In this document: positions 32,322 through 41,633 of the stretch, piece after piece
Layout of the letters: each line of letters opens with the position of its first letter
How positions within the stretch are numbered: position 1 is the first letter of the stretch
Assembly: GCF_013415905.1 (NCBI RefSeq)
Contig: NZ_CP058909.1
Span: forward strand, 186,001 to 250,000
Source: Halosimplex pelagicum
GTDB taxonomy: Archaea; Halobacteriota; Halobacteria; Halobacteriales; Haloarculaceae
Reading direction: 5' to 3'
DNA length: 64,000 bases
Made by a program: the position numbers and the translations under genes
The notes under the pieces: model-generated
Told to the model about the DNA's origin: nothing
Databases searched by the model: none
Seen by the model: only the letters and a program-made list of their open reading frames with translations

Positions 32322-34220
32322 ATGACCGACCCGCTGGTCGCGTTCGCCCGTCGGTTCGGCGCGCCGGCCGACCGCGAGGACGCGGCGGAACTCGTCGAAG
32401 CCGTCGGCGGGGGCGAAGCGCCGACGGACGGATTCGCCGACGCGCTGGAGGCGACGGTCGCGGACCTCGACGCCGAAGACGAGGACCACCGGCGAGCCGC
32501 CGCACGGACGCTCTACGAGGTAGCGGGCGTCGCACCGGGTCCGGTCCGCGAGCGCGGCGTCGAGTTCGTCGACGCGCTCGACGACCCCGCGGCGCGACCG
32601 TACGTCGCGGGCGCGCTCACGACCGCGCTCGGAGGCCGCGGGCCCGTCGAGTCGCTGGTCGAGGACCTCCGCCCGGCGGTGCGGGAGTCCCCGCCGTCCC
32701 CCGCGGCGGTCCGCTATCTCTCGTGGATCGCCAAGCGCTGGAGCCGGGACGCGGCGGCCGCCGAGTCGGCGGTCGCGGCGGCGCTGACCGCCGACGACCC
32801 GGTGGTCCGCGAACACGCGACCCGCTTTTTCGCGGTCGCCTGGGAACATCACGTCGCGGGGCGCGAGGCCGCCCCCGCGCTCCTGGACCGCACCGAAGAC
32901 GAGAATCCGACGACACGGGCGAACGCGCTGACTGCGGTGGGTCACCGTGTCTTCGAGTACCGCGAGGCCGACGAGACGCCGCTGGTCGACCCGGCCGCGG
33001 TCGTCGCGGCGGCCGCCGACCACCTCGACGAGGGGGAGCGCGTACGGTTCAATGCGGTCGCCGTCCTGGCGGAGTCGGAACACCACGTCGAGGGCGACGG
33101 AGAGCGCTACTGGCCGGACTACGTCGATAACGACCTCGCCTCCCGGGTCGTCGGCAGACTAGTCGAGTGCCTCGACGGCGAATCCGAGGCGCTGGAGCGA
33201 CTGAGCGGGCGCGCGCTCGCCGACGCCGCCCGCGGCTCGCCCGAGGCGCTCGCCGACCACGCCGACGCGCTCGTCGGCTACGCCTGGGTCGACGACCGGC
33301 CGGCGCAGGGGTGGATCAGGCGAGCTGTCCGGCGGGCGTCGGACGCGCGGCCCGCCGCGTTCGTCCCGCACGCGGACGCGTTCGTCGAACGGGTCCGCAA
33401 CGACCCGGACCGGGACGCGATCACCGTCGTCGGGAACGTCGCCGCCGCTGACCTCGACGTAGTGGCCGAGGCGGTCGACCCGCTCGTCGATCGGTTCACC
33501 GCGCCGGTCCGCCCCTCGGACCGACGGCCGGTCGGGCAGGCGCTCGCGTCGTTCTACCGTGCCGACCCGGACTCGGTCCCCGACTGGGTCGGGCCGCTCG
33601 CGGCGGCCACCGAGGCCGAGGACCGCGAGCGTCGTCGGCTCGCACGGCGCAACCCCCTCCAGGCCGTCGCCGAGACCGATCCCGACGCGGCGGCGACCGT
33701 CCTCGCCACCGCCTGTTCGCGCCTGGACGAGCCCGGGGCGGTCAGCCAGACGGCCGTCCTCTCCGGCGTCGGCGACGTCGACCGCCGGGCGGTCGAACCG
33801 GCCGTCGGCTCGCTGGTGGCCCTGGTGCGCGACGGCGACGCCGGCGTCGCTGGCCACGCCGTTCAGTCGTTACACGGCCTCGTCCGACTCGACGGCGCCC
33901 GCGACCTGCTCGAACCGGCCCGCGACCCTGTCGACCGACGCCGCGAGGAGTTCGAGGGGCGGACCCGCGACCGCGCGGACGACGTCGTCGCGGCCGTCGA
34001 CGACCCCGACGAACCCGACGACGCTGGCGACGGCGGCTCCGGGAACGGCGCCGACATCGGTCCCGACGGTGACCGGGCGGACGGCGAGGACGCTGGCGGA
34101 GCGGTCGGTGAGGACGATAGCGCGGGCGACGGGAGCGGGGGAACAGCTGCCGACGGGCGCGACGACGAGCACCCGACCGACGACGAACAGCGGACGCTAC
34201 GGGACTGGCTCCCGTTCTGA
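32322..34220 (+). CDS. HEAT-like helical repeat protein (632 aa)
   Basis: The protein is almost entirely alpha-helical, with repeated patterns of about 40-45 residues. Examples are DEDHRRAAARTLYEVAGVAP, DPVVREHATRFFAVAWEHHV and NPTTRANALTAVGHRVFEY, each a pair of helices with the Asp/Pro-start, Arg-centred pattern of HEAT repeats. The last 110 residues are a disordered Asp/Gly-rich stretch that ends in TLRDWLPF. Such scaffolds bind other proteins or nucleic acids; nothing indicates the partner. The ATG at 32322 is chosen because the longer frame is out of character. Confidence 0.75.
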   Translation: MTDPLVAFARRFGAPADREDAAELVEAVGGGEAPTDGFADALEATVADLDAEDEDHRRAAARTLYEVAGVAPGPVRERGVEFVDALDDPAARPYVAGALTTALGGRGPVESLVEDLRPAVRESPPSPAAVRYLSWIAKRWSRDAAAAESAVAAALTADDPVVREHATRFFAVAWEHHVAGREAAPALLDRTEDENPTTRANALTAVGHRVFEYREADETPLVDPAAVVAAAADHLDEGERVRFNAVAVLAESEHHVEGDGERYWPDYVDNDLASRVVGRLVECLDGESEALERLSGRALADAARGSPEALADHADALVGYAWVDDRPAQGWIRRAVRRASDARPAAFVPHADAFVERVRNDPDRDAITVVGNVAAADLDVVAEAVDPLVDRFTAPVRPSDRRPVGQALASFYRADPDSVPDWVGPLAAATEAEDRERRRLARRNPLQAVAETDPDAAATVLATACSRLDEPGAVSQTAVLSGVGDVDRRAVEPAVGSLVALVRDGDAGVAGHAVQSLHGLVRLDGARDLLEPARDPVDRRREEFEGRTRDRADDVVAAVDDPDEPDDAGDGGSGNGADIGPDGDRADGEDAGGAVGEDDSAGDGSGGTAADGRDDEHPTDDEQRTLRDWLPF

Positions 34221-34319
34221 CGGCCGTGCCCGAGTACTCGCGTCGACATCGGGGAACCGCGAGCCGATCGGCCGGGCGCGTTTCGGCGCCGGATCCCTCC
34301 GCCGATCGGCCGGGCGCGG

Positions 34320-35156
34320 TCATCCGGTCCGGAAGGAGAGGTCGAGCGTCGACGCGGAGTGGGTCAGACTCCCCATCGAGATCACGTCGACGCCGGTCGC
34401 GGCGTAGTCGGGGACGGTCTCGACGGTGATGCCGCCGGAGGCCTCCGCGAGTACCTCGCGACCCAGGTCTTCGGCGGCCGCTCGCAACAGCTCGACCGCC
34501 TCTGCGGTGGTCTCGGGGCCCATGTTGTCCAGCAGGACGATGTCGGCGCCGGCCTCGGCGGCGCGGGGCGCCTGCTCGACGGTCTCGACCTCGACCTCGA
34601 TCTTCGTCGCGAACGACGCCCGTTCGCGGAAGTGCTCGACAGCCGGTTCGAGGCCCATCTCGGCGACGTGGTTGTCCTTGACCATCACCATGTGCGACAG
34701 GTCGAGGCGATGGGTGTCGCCGCCGCCGGCCACCACGGCTCGCTTCTCGATCCCACGCAGGCCGGGCGTGGTCTTGCGGGTGCCGGCGACGCGGACCTCG
34801 TGGCCGTCGGGGGCACCCTCGTCTGCGGCCTCGACGGCTCGCCGCGTCTTCGTCGCGATCCCGGAGGCGTGGCCGGTGATGTTGACGGCCACCCGCTCGC
34901 CCCGGAGTACGTCGCGAGCCGAGCCGTCGACTTCCAGAACGGCATCGCCGGCGTCGATCCGGTCGCCGGCCGCGGCGCTGCCGACGACGGTCACGCCGAG
35001 GTACTCGAAGACGGCGCGGGCGGCCTCGATCCCGGCGACGACGCCGCTTTCCTTGGCGACCAGTCGGCCGGTCGTCTCGCCGGGGACCTGATTCGTCACG
35101 TCGTGGTGGCCCACGTCCTCGCGGAGCCACCCTTCTATCTTGGAGTCGGGGATCAT
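34320..35156 (-). CDS. nadC: Nicotinate-nucleotide pyrophosphorylase (carboxylating)
   Basis: 278 aa. QPRT family motifs include VTNQVPGETTGRLVAKESGV near the N-terminus and RVAGTRKTTPGLRGIEKRAV (the Arg-Lys-Thr-x-PG-Leu-Arg loop that binds quinolinate). GGGDTHRLDLSHMVMVKDNH follows, then EVEVETVEQAPRAAEAGADI in the PRPP half. The enzyme turns quinolinate and PRPP into nicotinate mononucleotide. It is the third gene of nadA-nadB-nadC, 18 bp behind nadB. Confidence 0.95.
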   Translation of the reverse strand: MIPDSKIEGWLREDVGHHDVTNQVPGETTGRLVAKESGVVAGIEAARAVFEYLGVTVVGSAAAGDRIDAGDAVLEVDGSARDVLRGERVAVNITGHASGIATKTRRAVEAADEGAPDGHEVRVAGTRKTTPGLRGIEKRAVVAGGGDTHRLDLSHMVMVKDNHVAEMGLEPAVEHFRERASFATKIEVEVETVEQAPRAAEAGADIVLLDNMGPETTAEAVELLRAAAEDLGREVLAEASGGITVETVPDYAATGVDVISMGSLTHSASTLDLSFRTG

Positions 35157-35174
35157 GTCGGGTCGAACGCTCCG

Positions 35175-36740
35175 TCAGTCTGCCCGCGTGGTCGCGGGTT
35201 CCTCGACGAGGTTGTGCGTTCCCACCGACTCCCCGTTCTCGGCGGCGGCGCGGGTCACGAGCAGCGCCGTCACGGAGGCGTGGCGGAGTTCGTACAGCGA
35301 CCGCGCCGTGCGCGTGCGGACGTAGGCGTCGACTTCTCCCTTGAGTCGGCGGAGGACCGCCTGGGCGCGACCCAGGTCGTCGGGACTCCGGCGGAGGCCG
35401 ACGTACTCGTCCATCGTGCGGCGCAGGCGGTGGAACTTCTCGCGGGCGAAGTTGTCCGGAAGGGCGGGGTCCCGATCTAGCAACTCGGGCGCCTCGACGA
35501 CCTCGGGGTCGAGGCCGGACGCGTCCTCGCCGGCGCGGAGCCCCCAGACGAGCCCCTCCAGCAGCGAGGTCGACGCCAGCCGGTTGGCGCCGTGGACGCC
35601 CGTCCGGGAGCACTCGCCGACGGCGTACAGCCGATCCAGCGAGGCCCGACCGCGGGTGTCCACGTCGACGCCGCCACAGAGGAAGTGCTCGGCGGGACCG
35701 ACGGGGATACCCGATTCCCAGTCGACGCCGCGGGCCTCGCACTTCTCGGCCAGACCCGGAAACTCCCCCGCGAAATCGAGGGGGGACACGTCCAGGCGGA
35801 CCTCGCCGGTGGTGTCGATCTCCGTCTGGACGGCGCGGGCCACCACGTCCCGAGGCGCGAGTTCGGCGTCCTCGTGGTAGTCGGGCATGAACCGCTCGCC
35901 CTCGCCGTCGAGCAGGCGGGCGCCCTCGCCGCGGACGGCCTCGCTGACGAGGAACGGCCCGTCGTCGGGGTCGTCCCCGCCCGGATACACCGTCGGGTGG
36001 AACTGCACGTACTCCATGTCCGCCACGTCGGCGCCGGCGAGCGCGGCCATCGCGATCCCGTCGCCGGTCGAGCCGTCGGGGTTGGTCGAGCGCGGATAGA
36101 GGTCGCCGATGCCGCCCGTGGCGAGGATCGTCGCCCCCGCGAACGTCGGCGTGACCTCGCCGTCGCGTTCCAGCAGCGCGCCGTTGACCCGGCCCTCGTG
36201 GGAGACGAGTTCGAGCGCGGCGGTGTCGTCGCGGACGGTCACGTCGTCGTGTGCGTCGAGATAGTTCAGGAACGGAACGTGGATCGCCTTGCCCGTCGAG
36301 GCGTCGACGTGGAGGATCCGGGCTTCGTCGTGAGCGGCCTCGCGTCCGAAGTCGAACGCGTCGCCGTCGGCGTCCGGAGCGTCCGCCTCGGCTCCGCCGT
36401 TCGTGTCGAACTCGACGCCGAGCGTGTCGACGAGCACGTCCGAGACGGCGTCGTTGGCCTCGTCGACGAGCACGTCGACGGCCGCCGGATCCGCGGTGTC
36501 GGCGCTGGCGGCCAGGATGTCTTCCTTGAACTGGTCGGGGTCGTCCCGGGAGACGGCGATGCCGCCCTGGGCCCACCACGAGGAGGCCCCCTCCGGTCGG
36601 GTGGCCTTCGTCGCGACGGTCACGTCCGCGCCCTCGCGAGCGGCGCCGAGCGCCGCCGCGAGTCCGGCGATGCCCGATCCGACCACGAGCACGTCCGTCG
36701 TCCGGTAGTCGTCGTAGTCCTCTAGCTCTGTCCCGCTCAT
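35175..36740 (-). CDS. nadB: L-aspartate oxidase
   Basis: 521 aa flavoprotein. The FAD-binding GSGIAGLAAALGAAREGADV lies near residue 22, followed by SSWWAQGGIAVSRDDPDQF, MEYVQFHPTVYPGG (active-site His-Pro-Thr), SEAVRGEGARLLDGEGERFM and GANRLASTSLLEGLVWGLRA. The C-terminal helical domain is present. It oxidises aspartate to iminoaspartate for NadA. The ATG at 36740 lies 2 bp after the nadA stop; a longer frame into nadA is not credible. Confidence 0.95.
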   Translation of the reverse strand: MSGTELEDYDDYRTTDVLVVGSGIAGLAAALGAAREGADVTVATKATRPEGASSWWAQGGIAVSRDDPDQFKEDILAASADTADPAAVDVLVDEANDAVSDVLVDTLGVEFDTNGGAEADAPDADGDAFDFGREAAHDEARILHVDASTGKAIHVPFLNYLDAHDDVTVRDDTAALELVSHEGRVNGALLERDGEVTPTFAGATILATGGIGDLYPRSTNPDGSTGDGIAMAALAGADVADMEYVQFHPTVYPGGDDPDDGPFLVSEAVRGEGARLLDGEGERFMPDYHEDAELAPRDVVARAVQTEIDTTGEVRLDVSPLDFAGEFPGLAEKCEARGVDWESGIPVGPAEHFLCGGVDVDTRGRASLDRLYAVGECSRTGVHGANRLASTSLLEGLVWGLRAGEDASGLDPEVVEAPELLDRDPALPDNFAREKFHRLRRTMDEYVGLRRSPDDLGRAQAVLRRLKGEVDAYVRTRTARSLYELRHASVTALLVTRAAAENGESVGTHNLVEEPATTRAD

Positions 36741-36742
36741 AT

Positions 36743-37867
36743 TCAGATCTCCAGCATCCGGTCGAGGGCGACTTGCGCGAGTTCCTTCTCCTCGGGAGCG
36801 ACCTCGATGACGTTGCGCTCGCGGCCCTCGACCAGTTCCTCCAGCACCCACGTCAGGTAGTTGGGGTCGATCTGGCGCATCGCGTTGCAGTCCATGCAGG
36901 CGTCGCCACAGAGCGGCAGCACCTCCACCTCTGGGTGCCACCGGTCGAGGTGCTTGGCGAGGTGGATCTCCGTGCCGATGGCCCAGGCGTCGCCGGGATC
37001 GGCGTTCTCGACGGTCTCGCAGATGGTCGACGTGGAGCCGACCACGTCCGCCGCTTCGACCACTTCGCGGCGACACTCGGGGTGGACGACGACGTTCGCG
37101 TCCGGACGCCGTTCGCGGAGGTCCTCGATGTGGCTCTCGCTGAAGCGCTCGTGGACCTGGCAGTAGCCGTCCCAGAGGACGATGTCGTTCTGGACGACCT
37201 CCTCGGCCGCTTTGCCCTCGGGGTCCCACGGGTCCCACTCGGCGATCTCGTCCTCCATGCCGAGCCGATAGGCCGTGTTCTCGCCGAGGTGCTTGTCGGG
37301 GAGAAAGAGGACCTTGTCGCCCTTCTCGAAGGCGTACTCGAAGGCCTTGTGGGCGTTCGAGGAGGTGCAGACGAGCCCGCCCTGCTCGGCGCAGAAGGCC
37401 TTCAGGTCGGCGTAGCTATTCATGTAGGTGATCGGGATGATCTCCTCGTCGGGGGCCGCACCCGTGATTTCGGCCCACGCGGCATCGACCTGCAGCGCCT
37501 CGGCCATCCCGGCCATCGGACACGAGGCCTCCATGCTCGGGAGGATGACGCTCTGAGCGTCGTCGGTGATGATGTCCGCCGACTCGGCCATGAAGGTGAC
37601 GCCACCGAAGATCACGTACTCGGCGTCGGCCTCGGCGGCCTCCTTGCTCAGCTGGTAGGAGTCACCGACGAAGTCGGCGTGCTCGACGATCTCCCGGCGC
37701 TGGTAGTTGTGACCGAGGATCACCACGTCGTCGCCGAGTTCGGCGAGCGCGCTCTCGATGCGCTCCGTGCGTTCGGCCTCCGCTAAGTCGCGATAGGCCG
37801 GCGGCAGCTGTTCTAAGTTGTCGTATTTGAAGAGACTCAGGTCGGTCTCGAACTGCGCTGTTTCCAT
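36743..37867 (-). CDS. nadA: Quinolinate synthase
   Basis: 374 aa. The [4Fe-4S] ligands are visible in MEASCPMAGMA, LVCTSSNAHKA and CGDACMDCNAMRQ. LGHNYQRREIVEHADFVGDS and FLPDKHLGENTAYR bind substrates. It condenses iminoaspartate with dihydroxyacetone phosphate to quinolinate. An in-frame GTG lies 3 codons further upstream, but the ATG at 37867 (METAQFETDL) gives the usual haloarchaeal N-terminus. It is the first gene of the operon and lies behind a strong inverted repeat at 37914-37940. Confidence 0.95.
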   Translation of the reverse strand: METAQFETDLSLFKYDNLEQLPPAYRDLAEAERTERIESALAELGDDVVILGHNYQRREIVEHADFVGDSYQLSKEAAEADAEYVIFGGVTFMAESADIITDDAQSVILPSMEASCPMAGMAEALQVDAAWAEITGAAPDEEIIPITYMNSYADLKAFCAEQGGLVCTSSNAHKAFEYAFEKGDKVLFLPDKHLGENTAYRLGMEDEIAEWDPWDPEGKAAEEVVQNDIVLWDGYCQVHERFSESHIEDLRERRPDANVVVHPECRREVVEAADVVGSTSTICETVENADPGDAWAIGTEIHLAKHLDRWHPEVEVLPLCGDACMDCNAMRQIDPNYLTWVLEELVEGRERNVIEVAPEEKELAQVALDRMLEI

Positions 37868-37913
37868 TTCCGGCACGGGTGATCACTTGGATTGGGTGAT
37901 TCTATGGACCACC

Positions 37914-37940
37914 GTATTGAAAAGGTTTTGTCTTCAATAC
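37914..37940. promoter_or_regulatory. Inverted repeat in the nadABC promoter region, candidate operator
   Basis: Arms GTATTGAA (37914-37921) and TTCAATAC (37933-37940) are perfectly complementary, 11 bases apart, and lie 47-73 bp before the nadA ATG. The A/T-rich content overlaps where a promoter could sit. It is a credible dimer site for an NAD-synthesis regulator. The rest of the 370-bp gap to the WD40 gene shows one weaker repeat (ATCAC...GTGAT, 37882-37900) and the WD40 promoter. Confidence 0.55.
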
Positions 37941-38210
37941 CCCGTTCCGGTAGATCACCGGGGCGATTAGGCCCGATTCGACGGGCTAACGGAGACAGTT
38001 CCCCGTATTGTTGGCTCCCGTTCCATGTTACCGAACGCCCGCAGAGTGAGGTCGGGTCCGCCGGGGACCGGCGGCCAGCCAGCGGTGGAGCGCAGGCGGG
38101 GACCGCGGTCGGACTCCACTCGCAGGCCCGACCCGGGACTGTTCCCGGCTTCGGACGTGGAACCGTCACCTGTGGGTTCGTCCCTTCCGGCCAGACGTGT
38201 CTTTCTATCA

Positions 38211-38219
38211 ATATTTAAG
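38211..38219 (+). promoter_or_regulatory. TATA-like box of the WD40 gene
   Basis: ATATTTAAG, in a short A/T-rich island, ends 19 bases before the ATG at 38238 and 25 before the next in-frame ATG at 38244. This fits a leaderless transcript starting at or just before the ATG. Confidence 0.55.
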
Positions 38220-38237
38220 TTTCATCCAGCCGACCGG

Positions 38238-40394
38238 ATGGGTATGTGTGGGCGGTGGTCCGGCCCTTCGGGGGACCGGACGCTCGAACTCACGGTCGAC
38301 GCATCGCTCGCCCAGCGACTCGACGAACTCGCGGCCGACGACGGGATGGACCCGGCCGACGTCGCGGCCGAAGCCGTCGCGAACGCCACTTGCCCGCTCA
38401 TGTCACCGCGGGCCATCGGGGCGTTCGGACTGGGAACCCTCGCCGGGGCGGAGGTCCAGCTGGGCGAGGCCAGTGCCGGCACCCGGCTGGAGTCCGTCGC
38501 GGAGACGGTCGGGGTCACGCTCCCGGACGCCGCTGGCGGGGCGGTGTTCGCGGACTACGCCGCGGACACCGTCCGGGCGATGGTCCCGGCCGAGGCGAGG
38601 GCCGTCGTCGAAGCGGTCGCCGACATCGCCGCGAACGACCGCGACCCCGAGGCGGCCCCCACGCGAGTCACGCCACCGGAGTGGACGGGCGTCGACATGC
38701 CCGCCGGCTACAGCCGGGTCGGGCCCCACCGTGTCATCTGGGGCCGGGCCAGCGCGGACCCGTTCGACGCGGACGCGGCGGAGTTCGTGTTCGTCACCGC
38801 CGTGCTGCGCCGGACACCGGGGTATCGCTGGCTCGTGCCACACCGCGAGCCCCTGGACGTCGTTCCGACCGACGAACGAGACCACATGGCGACCGTCGCG
38901 GACGCCGTGGCTGCGTTCGACGCCGACGAAGCCGACGCCGAGGAGGCGCTGGCAGCCATCGAACCGGTCGAACGGCGGATACTCGGTCCGAGCGGCGCGG
39001 ACCCGGATAGGCTGTTGCACTACCTCCTCGCCGACCCGGTCTACTACCCGCTCGTCGCCGTCCTCTGGAGCGCCATCGGATACGTACAGCGCGACGGGCC
39101 GGCGACCGAACCCGCCAACGAGGGCGACGCCGACCTGCGGATGGCAGACCACCTCCGGGAGGCCAGAGAGGCGGCCGAGGCGGACCTCACCGGCGACGTC
39201 CTGGACAGCGTCGCGCTGGCCGGCACGTTCGTGCTCGACGGCGTCCCGCTCTCGGAGGCGACCGTGGACGGCGACGAGCGACTCCTGGAGCCGTGGCTCT
39301 CCGGACTGCGACGGTTCGAACGGCTCCGTGGGCCCGAACCCGGTGACGGAGCCGACGCACCCGGCGGTCGCGACCGGAGTCGGGCGAGAGGTCCCGACGA
39401 CTCCGACCAGTCGCGAACGACCGACGACGAGGAGCCGGCGGCCCGGGCGGGTCGCGTCGCGGTGGCCCGGTTCGACGGGAGCGTGGAGCTGTACGACCCG
39501 GAGACGTTCCAGCGCGAGCGGGCGATCGATGCACACTCGGAGCGCGGACCGACGAACGCGGTCGCGTGGCACCCCGACGGCGGCCGTCTGCTGACCGCGG
39601 GCTGGGACGCGACGGTCAAACTCTGGGACGCCGACGCCACGGACCCGCTCGTGAGAGCCCACACCGACCTGCCGGGCCAGGAAGTGTACACCGTGGCGTG
39701 GCATCCGGCCGGAACGCACTACGCCTTCGGTGGCTGGAGTATCCCCGTACAGGTCCGGCCCGTCGACGGTGAGGAGCCGGTATGGACGTTCGACCACGAC
39801 GGTGCCGACGTCGCCGCGGTGGCGTTCCACCCACAGGCGACTTTGCTCGCGACCGCCAGCCACGTGACCGACGTCCCGTCGGTCATCCTCTGGGACCTGT
39901 CGACCGGCGAGCGGGTGCTGGAACGGTCGGACCCGAGCGTCTCCGGGGCGGCCCCGCTGGCGTGGTCGCCGACGGGCGACAGGCTCGCGATCGGCGGTTC
40001 TCAGTCTGTGCAGGTGTTCGACGGCCGACTCGACGAGCACCTCGCGACGCTCGACAGCGACAGCACGGTCGTCGAGGCGCTCGCGTGGACGCCGGACGGG
40101 GAGCGTCTCGCCGCCGGTGCGCGGTCGCTGTCGGTCTGGGACGTCTCTCGTCGTACCAGAGACCGGTTTCGGCTCCCTCAGTGGGACACCATCGCCGACA
40201 ACCCCGGGCTCGCGTGGAACCCCGAGGGGTCCGAACTCGTCACTGCCGGGGTGGACGGCGACCTCCTCCGCTTTCGCCCGTCCGACCGCGAGATGGTGGC
40301 AGAGGGGACGGTCCCGCCACGGAGCGGTCCGGGAGACGCCCGGACCGCCCCCGAACTGCAGGACGTCGCCTGGGAGTGGCGCGAACAGCCTTGA
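38238..40394 (+). CDS. WD40 beta-propeller protein with ribbon-helix-helix-like N-terminus
   Basis: About 718 aa in three parts. Residues about 15-60 (LELTVDASLAQRLDELAADD, then GMDPADVAAEAVANAT) look like a CopG/ribbon-helix-helix unit. Residues about 60-390 are an unrecognised, mainly helical region with a charged linker at the end. Residues about 405-718 hold at least six WD40-type blades, each with a GH-like start and WD end: NAVAWHPDGGRLLTAGWDAT, VYTVAWHPAGTHYAFGGWSI, VAAVAFHPQATLLATASHVT, APLAWSPTGDRLAIGG. WD40 propellers are uncommon in archaea and serve as binding platforms. The ATG at 38238 is chosen from the promoter spacing. Confidence 0.8.
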   Translation: MGMCGRWSGPSGDRTLELTVDASLAQRLDELAADDGMDPADVAAEAVANATCPLMSPRAIGAFGLGTLAGAEVQLGEASAGTRLESVAETVGVTLPDAAGGAVFADYAADTVRAMVPAEARAVVEAVADIAANDRDPEAAPTRVTPPEWTGVDMPAGYSRVGPHRVIWGRASADPFDADAAEFVFVTAVLRRTPGYRWLVPHREPLDVVPTDERDHMATVADAVAAFDADEADAEEALAAIEPVERRILGPSGADPDRLLHYLLADPVYYPLVAVLWSAIGYVQRDGPATEPANEGDADLRMADHLREAREAAEADLTGDVLDSVALAGTFVLDGVPLSEATVDGDERLLEPWLSGLRRFERLRGPEPGDGADAPGGRDRSRARGPDDSDQSRTTDDEEPAARAGRVAVARFDGSVELYDPETFQRERAIDAHSERGPTNAVAWHPDGGRLLTAGWDATVKLWDADATDPLVRAHTDLPGQEVYTVAWHPAGTHYAFGGWSIPVQVRPVDGEEPVWTFDHDGADVAAVAFHPQATLLATASHVTDVPSVILWDLSTGERVLERSDPSVSGAAPLAWSPTGDRLAIGGSQSVQVFDGRLDEHLATLDSDSTVVEALAWTPDGERLAAGARSLSVWDVSRRTRDRFRLPQWDTIADNPGLAWNPEGSELVTAGVDGDLLRFRPSDREMVAEGTVPPRSGPGDARTAPELQDVAWEWREQP

Positions 40395-40488
40395 CAACAG
40401 ACGCCTGCCCGCAACCTGTCCGGGCCCCGGCCGCGTCGACCCGACGGAGTCCCGAATTGATATGACAGACGAACCGTAATATCAACGC

Positions 40489-41154
40489 ATGCAGACTCCG
40501 GGCGATCGCGTGTTCGCTCCCGTCGCCGCGCTCGGCCTCGTGGCCGCGAACCTGGTGCCGCTCGTCGGCGCCGTGCGCTGGGGCTGGCGGGCGCTGGACC
40601 TGTTCACGCTCTACTGGATCGAGACCGGGGTCCTCGGCGTCGCGACCGTCCCGAAGCTGTACCTGGCCGCGGACGACTGGGCCGAATTCCGCGACGCGGC
40701 GCCGGTCCTGACGGCACACTACGGCGGGTTCTGGGTCGGTCACGGCCTCTTCGTGCTGGTCATCCTCCCGCTGTACCTCGACGAACCCGCGCTGGTCGTC
40801 GCCGGGGAGTCGCTCCCGGCAGCTCTCGGTAGGCTGTTACCGTCCCCGGACTGGTCGTCGGACGACTTCGCACTGGCGGTCTGGAGCCTGGTCGCGAGTC
40901 ACGCGCTGTCGCTCGTCGTGTACGCCGTGGTCCGGCGGGACCACCTGACCGTTTCGCTGCGCGAGCAGTACTTCCAGGCGCTCGGTAACGTTTCCGTCGT
41001 CCACGTGACCGTCATCGTCGGCGGGCTGGTCGCGTTCGTCCTCGGGTCACCGATATATCTGCTCGCCGTCCTCGTGGTCCTCAAGACGGGACTCGACCTC
41101 GCGACGTTCGCCCGCTCCAACGCCCCCGACGAGGGGGAGAGTGCCGCAGAGTGA
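40489..41154 (+). CDS. DUF6498-like integral membrane protein
   Basis: 221 aa with about six hydrophobic helices. WGWRALDLFTLYWIETGVLG is the family's distinctive N-terminal segment, followed by HYGGFWVGHGLFVLVILPLY and a C-terminal YLLAVLVVLKTGLDLATFAR. It matches a family I recall as DUF6498, of unknown function. The sequence GAATTGATATG, 25-34 bases before the ATG, is a likely promoter. It follows the WD40 gene by 94 bp. Confidence 0.75.
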   Translation: MQTPGDRVFAPVAALGLVAANLVPLVGAVRWGWRALDLFTLYWIETGVLGVATVPKLYLAADDWAEFRDAAPVLTAHYGGFWVGHGLFVLVILPLYLDEPALVVAGESLPAALGRLLPSPDWSSDDFALAVWSLVASHALSLVVYAVVRRDHLTVSLREQYFQALGNVSVVHVTVIVGGLVAFVLGSPIYLLAVLVVLKTGLDLATFARSNAPDEGESAAE

Positions 41155-41282
41155 ACCCGGCTCTCGTACTGTGAGTTCCCCGCCGTCGACGGTCTGCGGT
41201 CGCGCCGTTCAGCACGGGAGAGACCCCCCGGACGCGCTCGAACGGGCGAGGGGAGCGGTCGAGTGACCGCGACCGGGTCGTC

Positions 41283-41528
41283 CTACGGGATCAGTCGTTC
41301 GCCGTCGTCGTCGTACACTTCGATGGCGTCGACGGGACAGGAGCGGGCGGCGAACTTCGCGTCGAGTTCCGCGTCCTCGGGGACCTCGCGGACGAACAGG
41401 TCCTCGTCGCGTTCCTCGCCGTCGACGAGGACCGCCTTGCCGGCGTCGCTGTCGCGTTCGAAACCGTCCCACTCGGCGACACATTGGAACATCCCGATGC
41501 AGGTGTCGCGGTCGTACTCGATGCGCAT
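41283..41528 (-). CDS. Small ferredoxin, probably [3Fe-4S] type
   Basis: 81 aa. The cluster motif is YDRDTCIGMFQCVAEW with Cys10 and Cys16. The position where a 4Fe ferredoxin would have a third Cys is Met13. The remaining ligand is Cys64 in AARSCPVDAIEVYDD. Three Cys in this arrangement indicate a 3Fe-4S cluster. Such proteins carry electrons to cytochrome P450 or other oxidoreductases; no such partner is adjacent. A much longer frame upstream is not used because MRIEYDRDTC is the standard N-terminus. Confidence 0.85.
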   Translation of the reverse strand: MRIEYDRDTCIGMFQCVAEWDGFERDSDAGKAVLVDGEERDEDLFVREVPEDAELDAKFAARSCPVDAIEVYDDDGERLIP

Positions 41529-41633
41529 AGCCGGAGTTGGCGGGCGACCGGCATAGTGATGGTGGGACGACGGAGCGGCGCCGCTTCGAGCGGTGCCCCA
41601 CCGTTTTTGCGTCGCCGGCTCGCAGTTCGGCTG

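Noticed and set aside
33742..36579. A 945-codon open frame on the minus strand
   Set aside because: It overlaps nadB and nadC in another frame and reads as Arg/Gly-rich filler.
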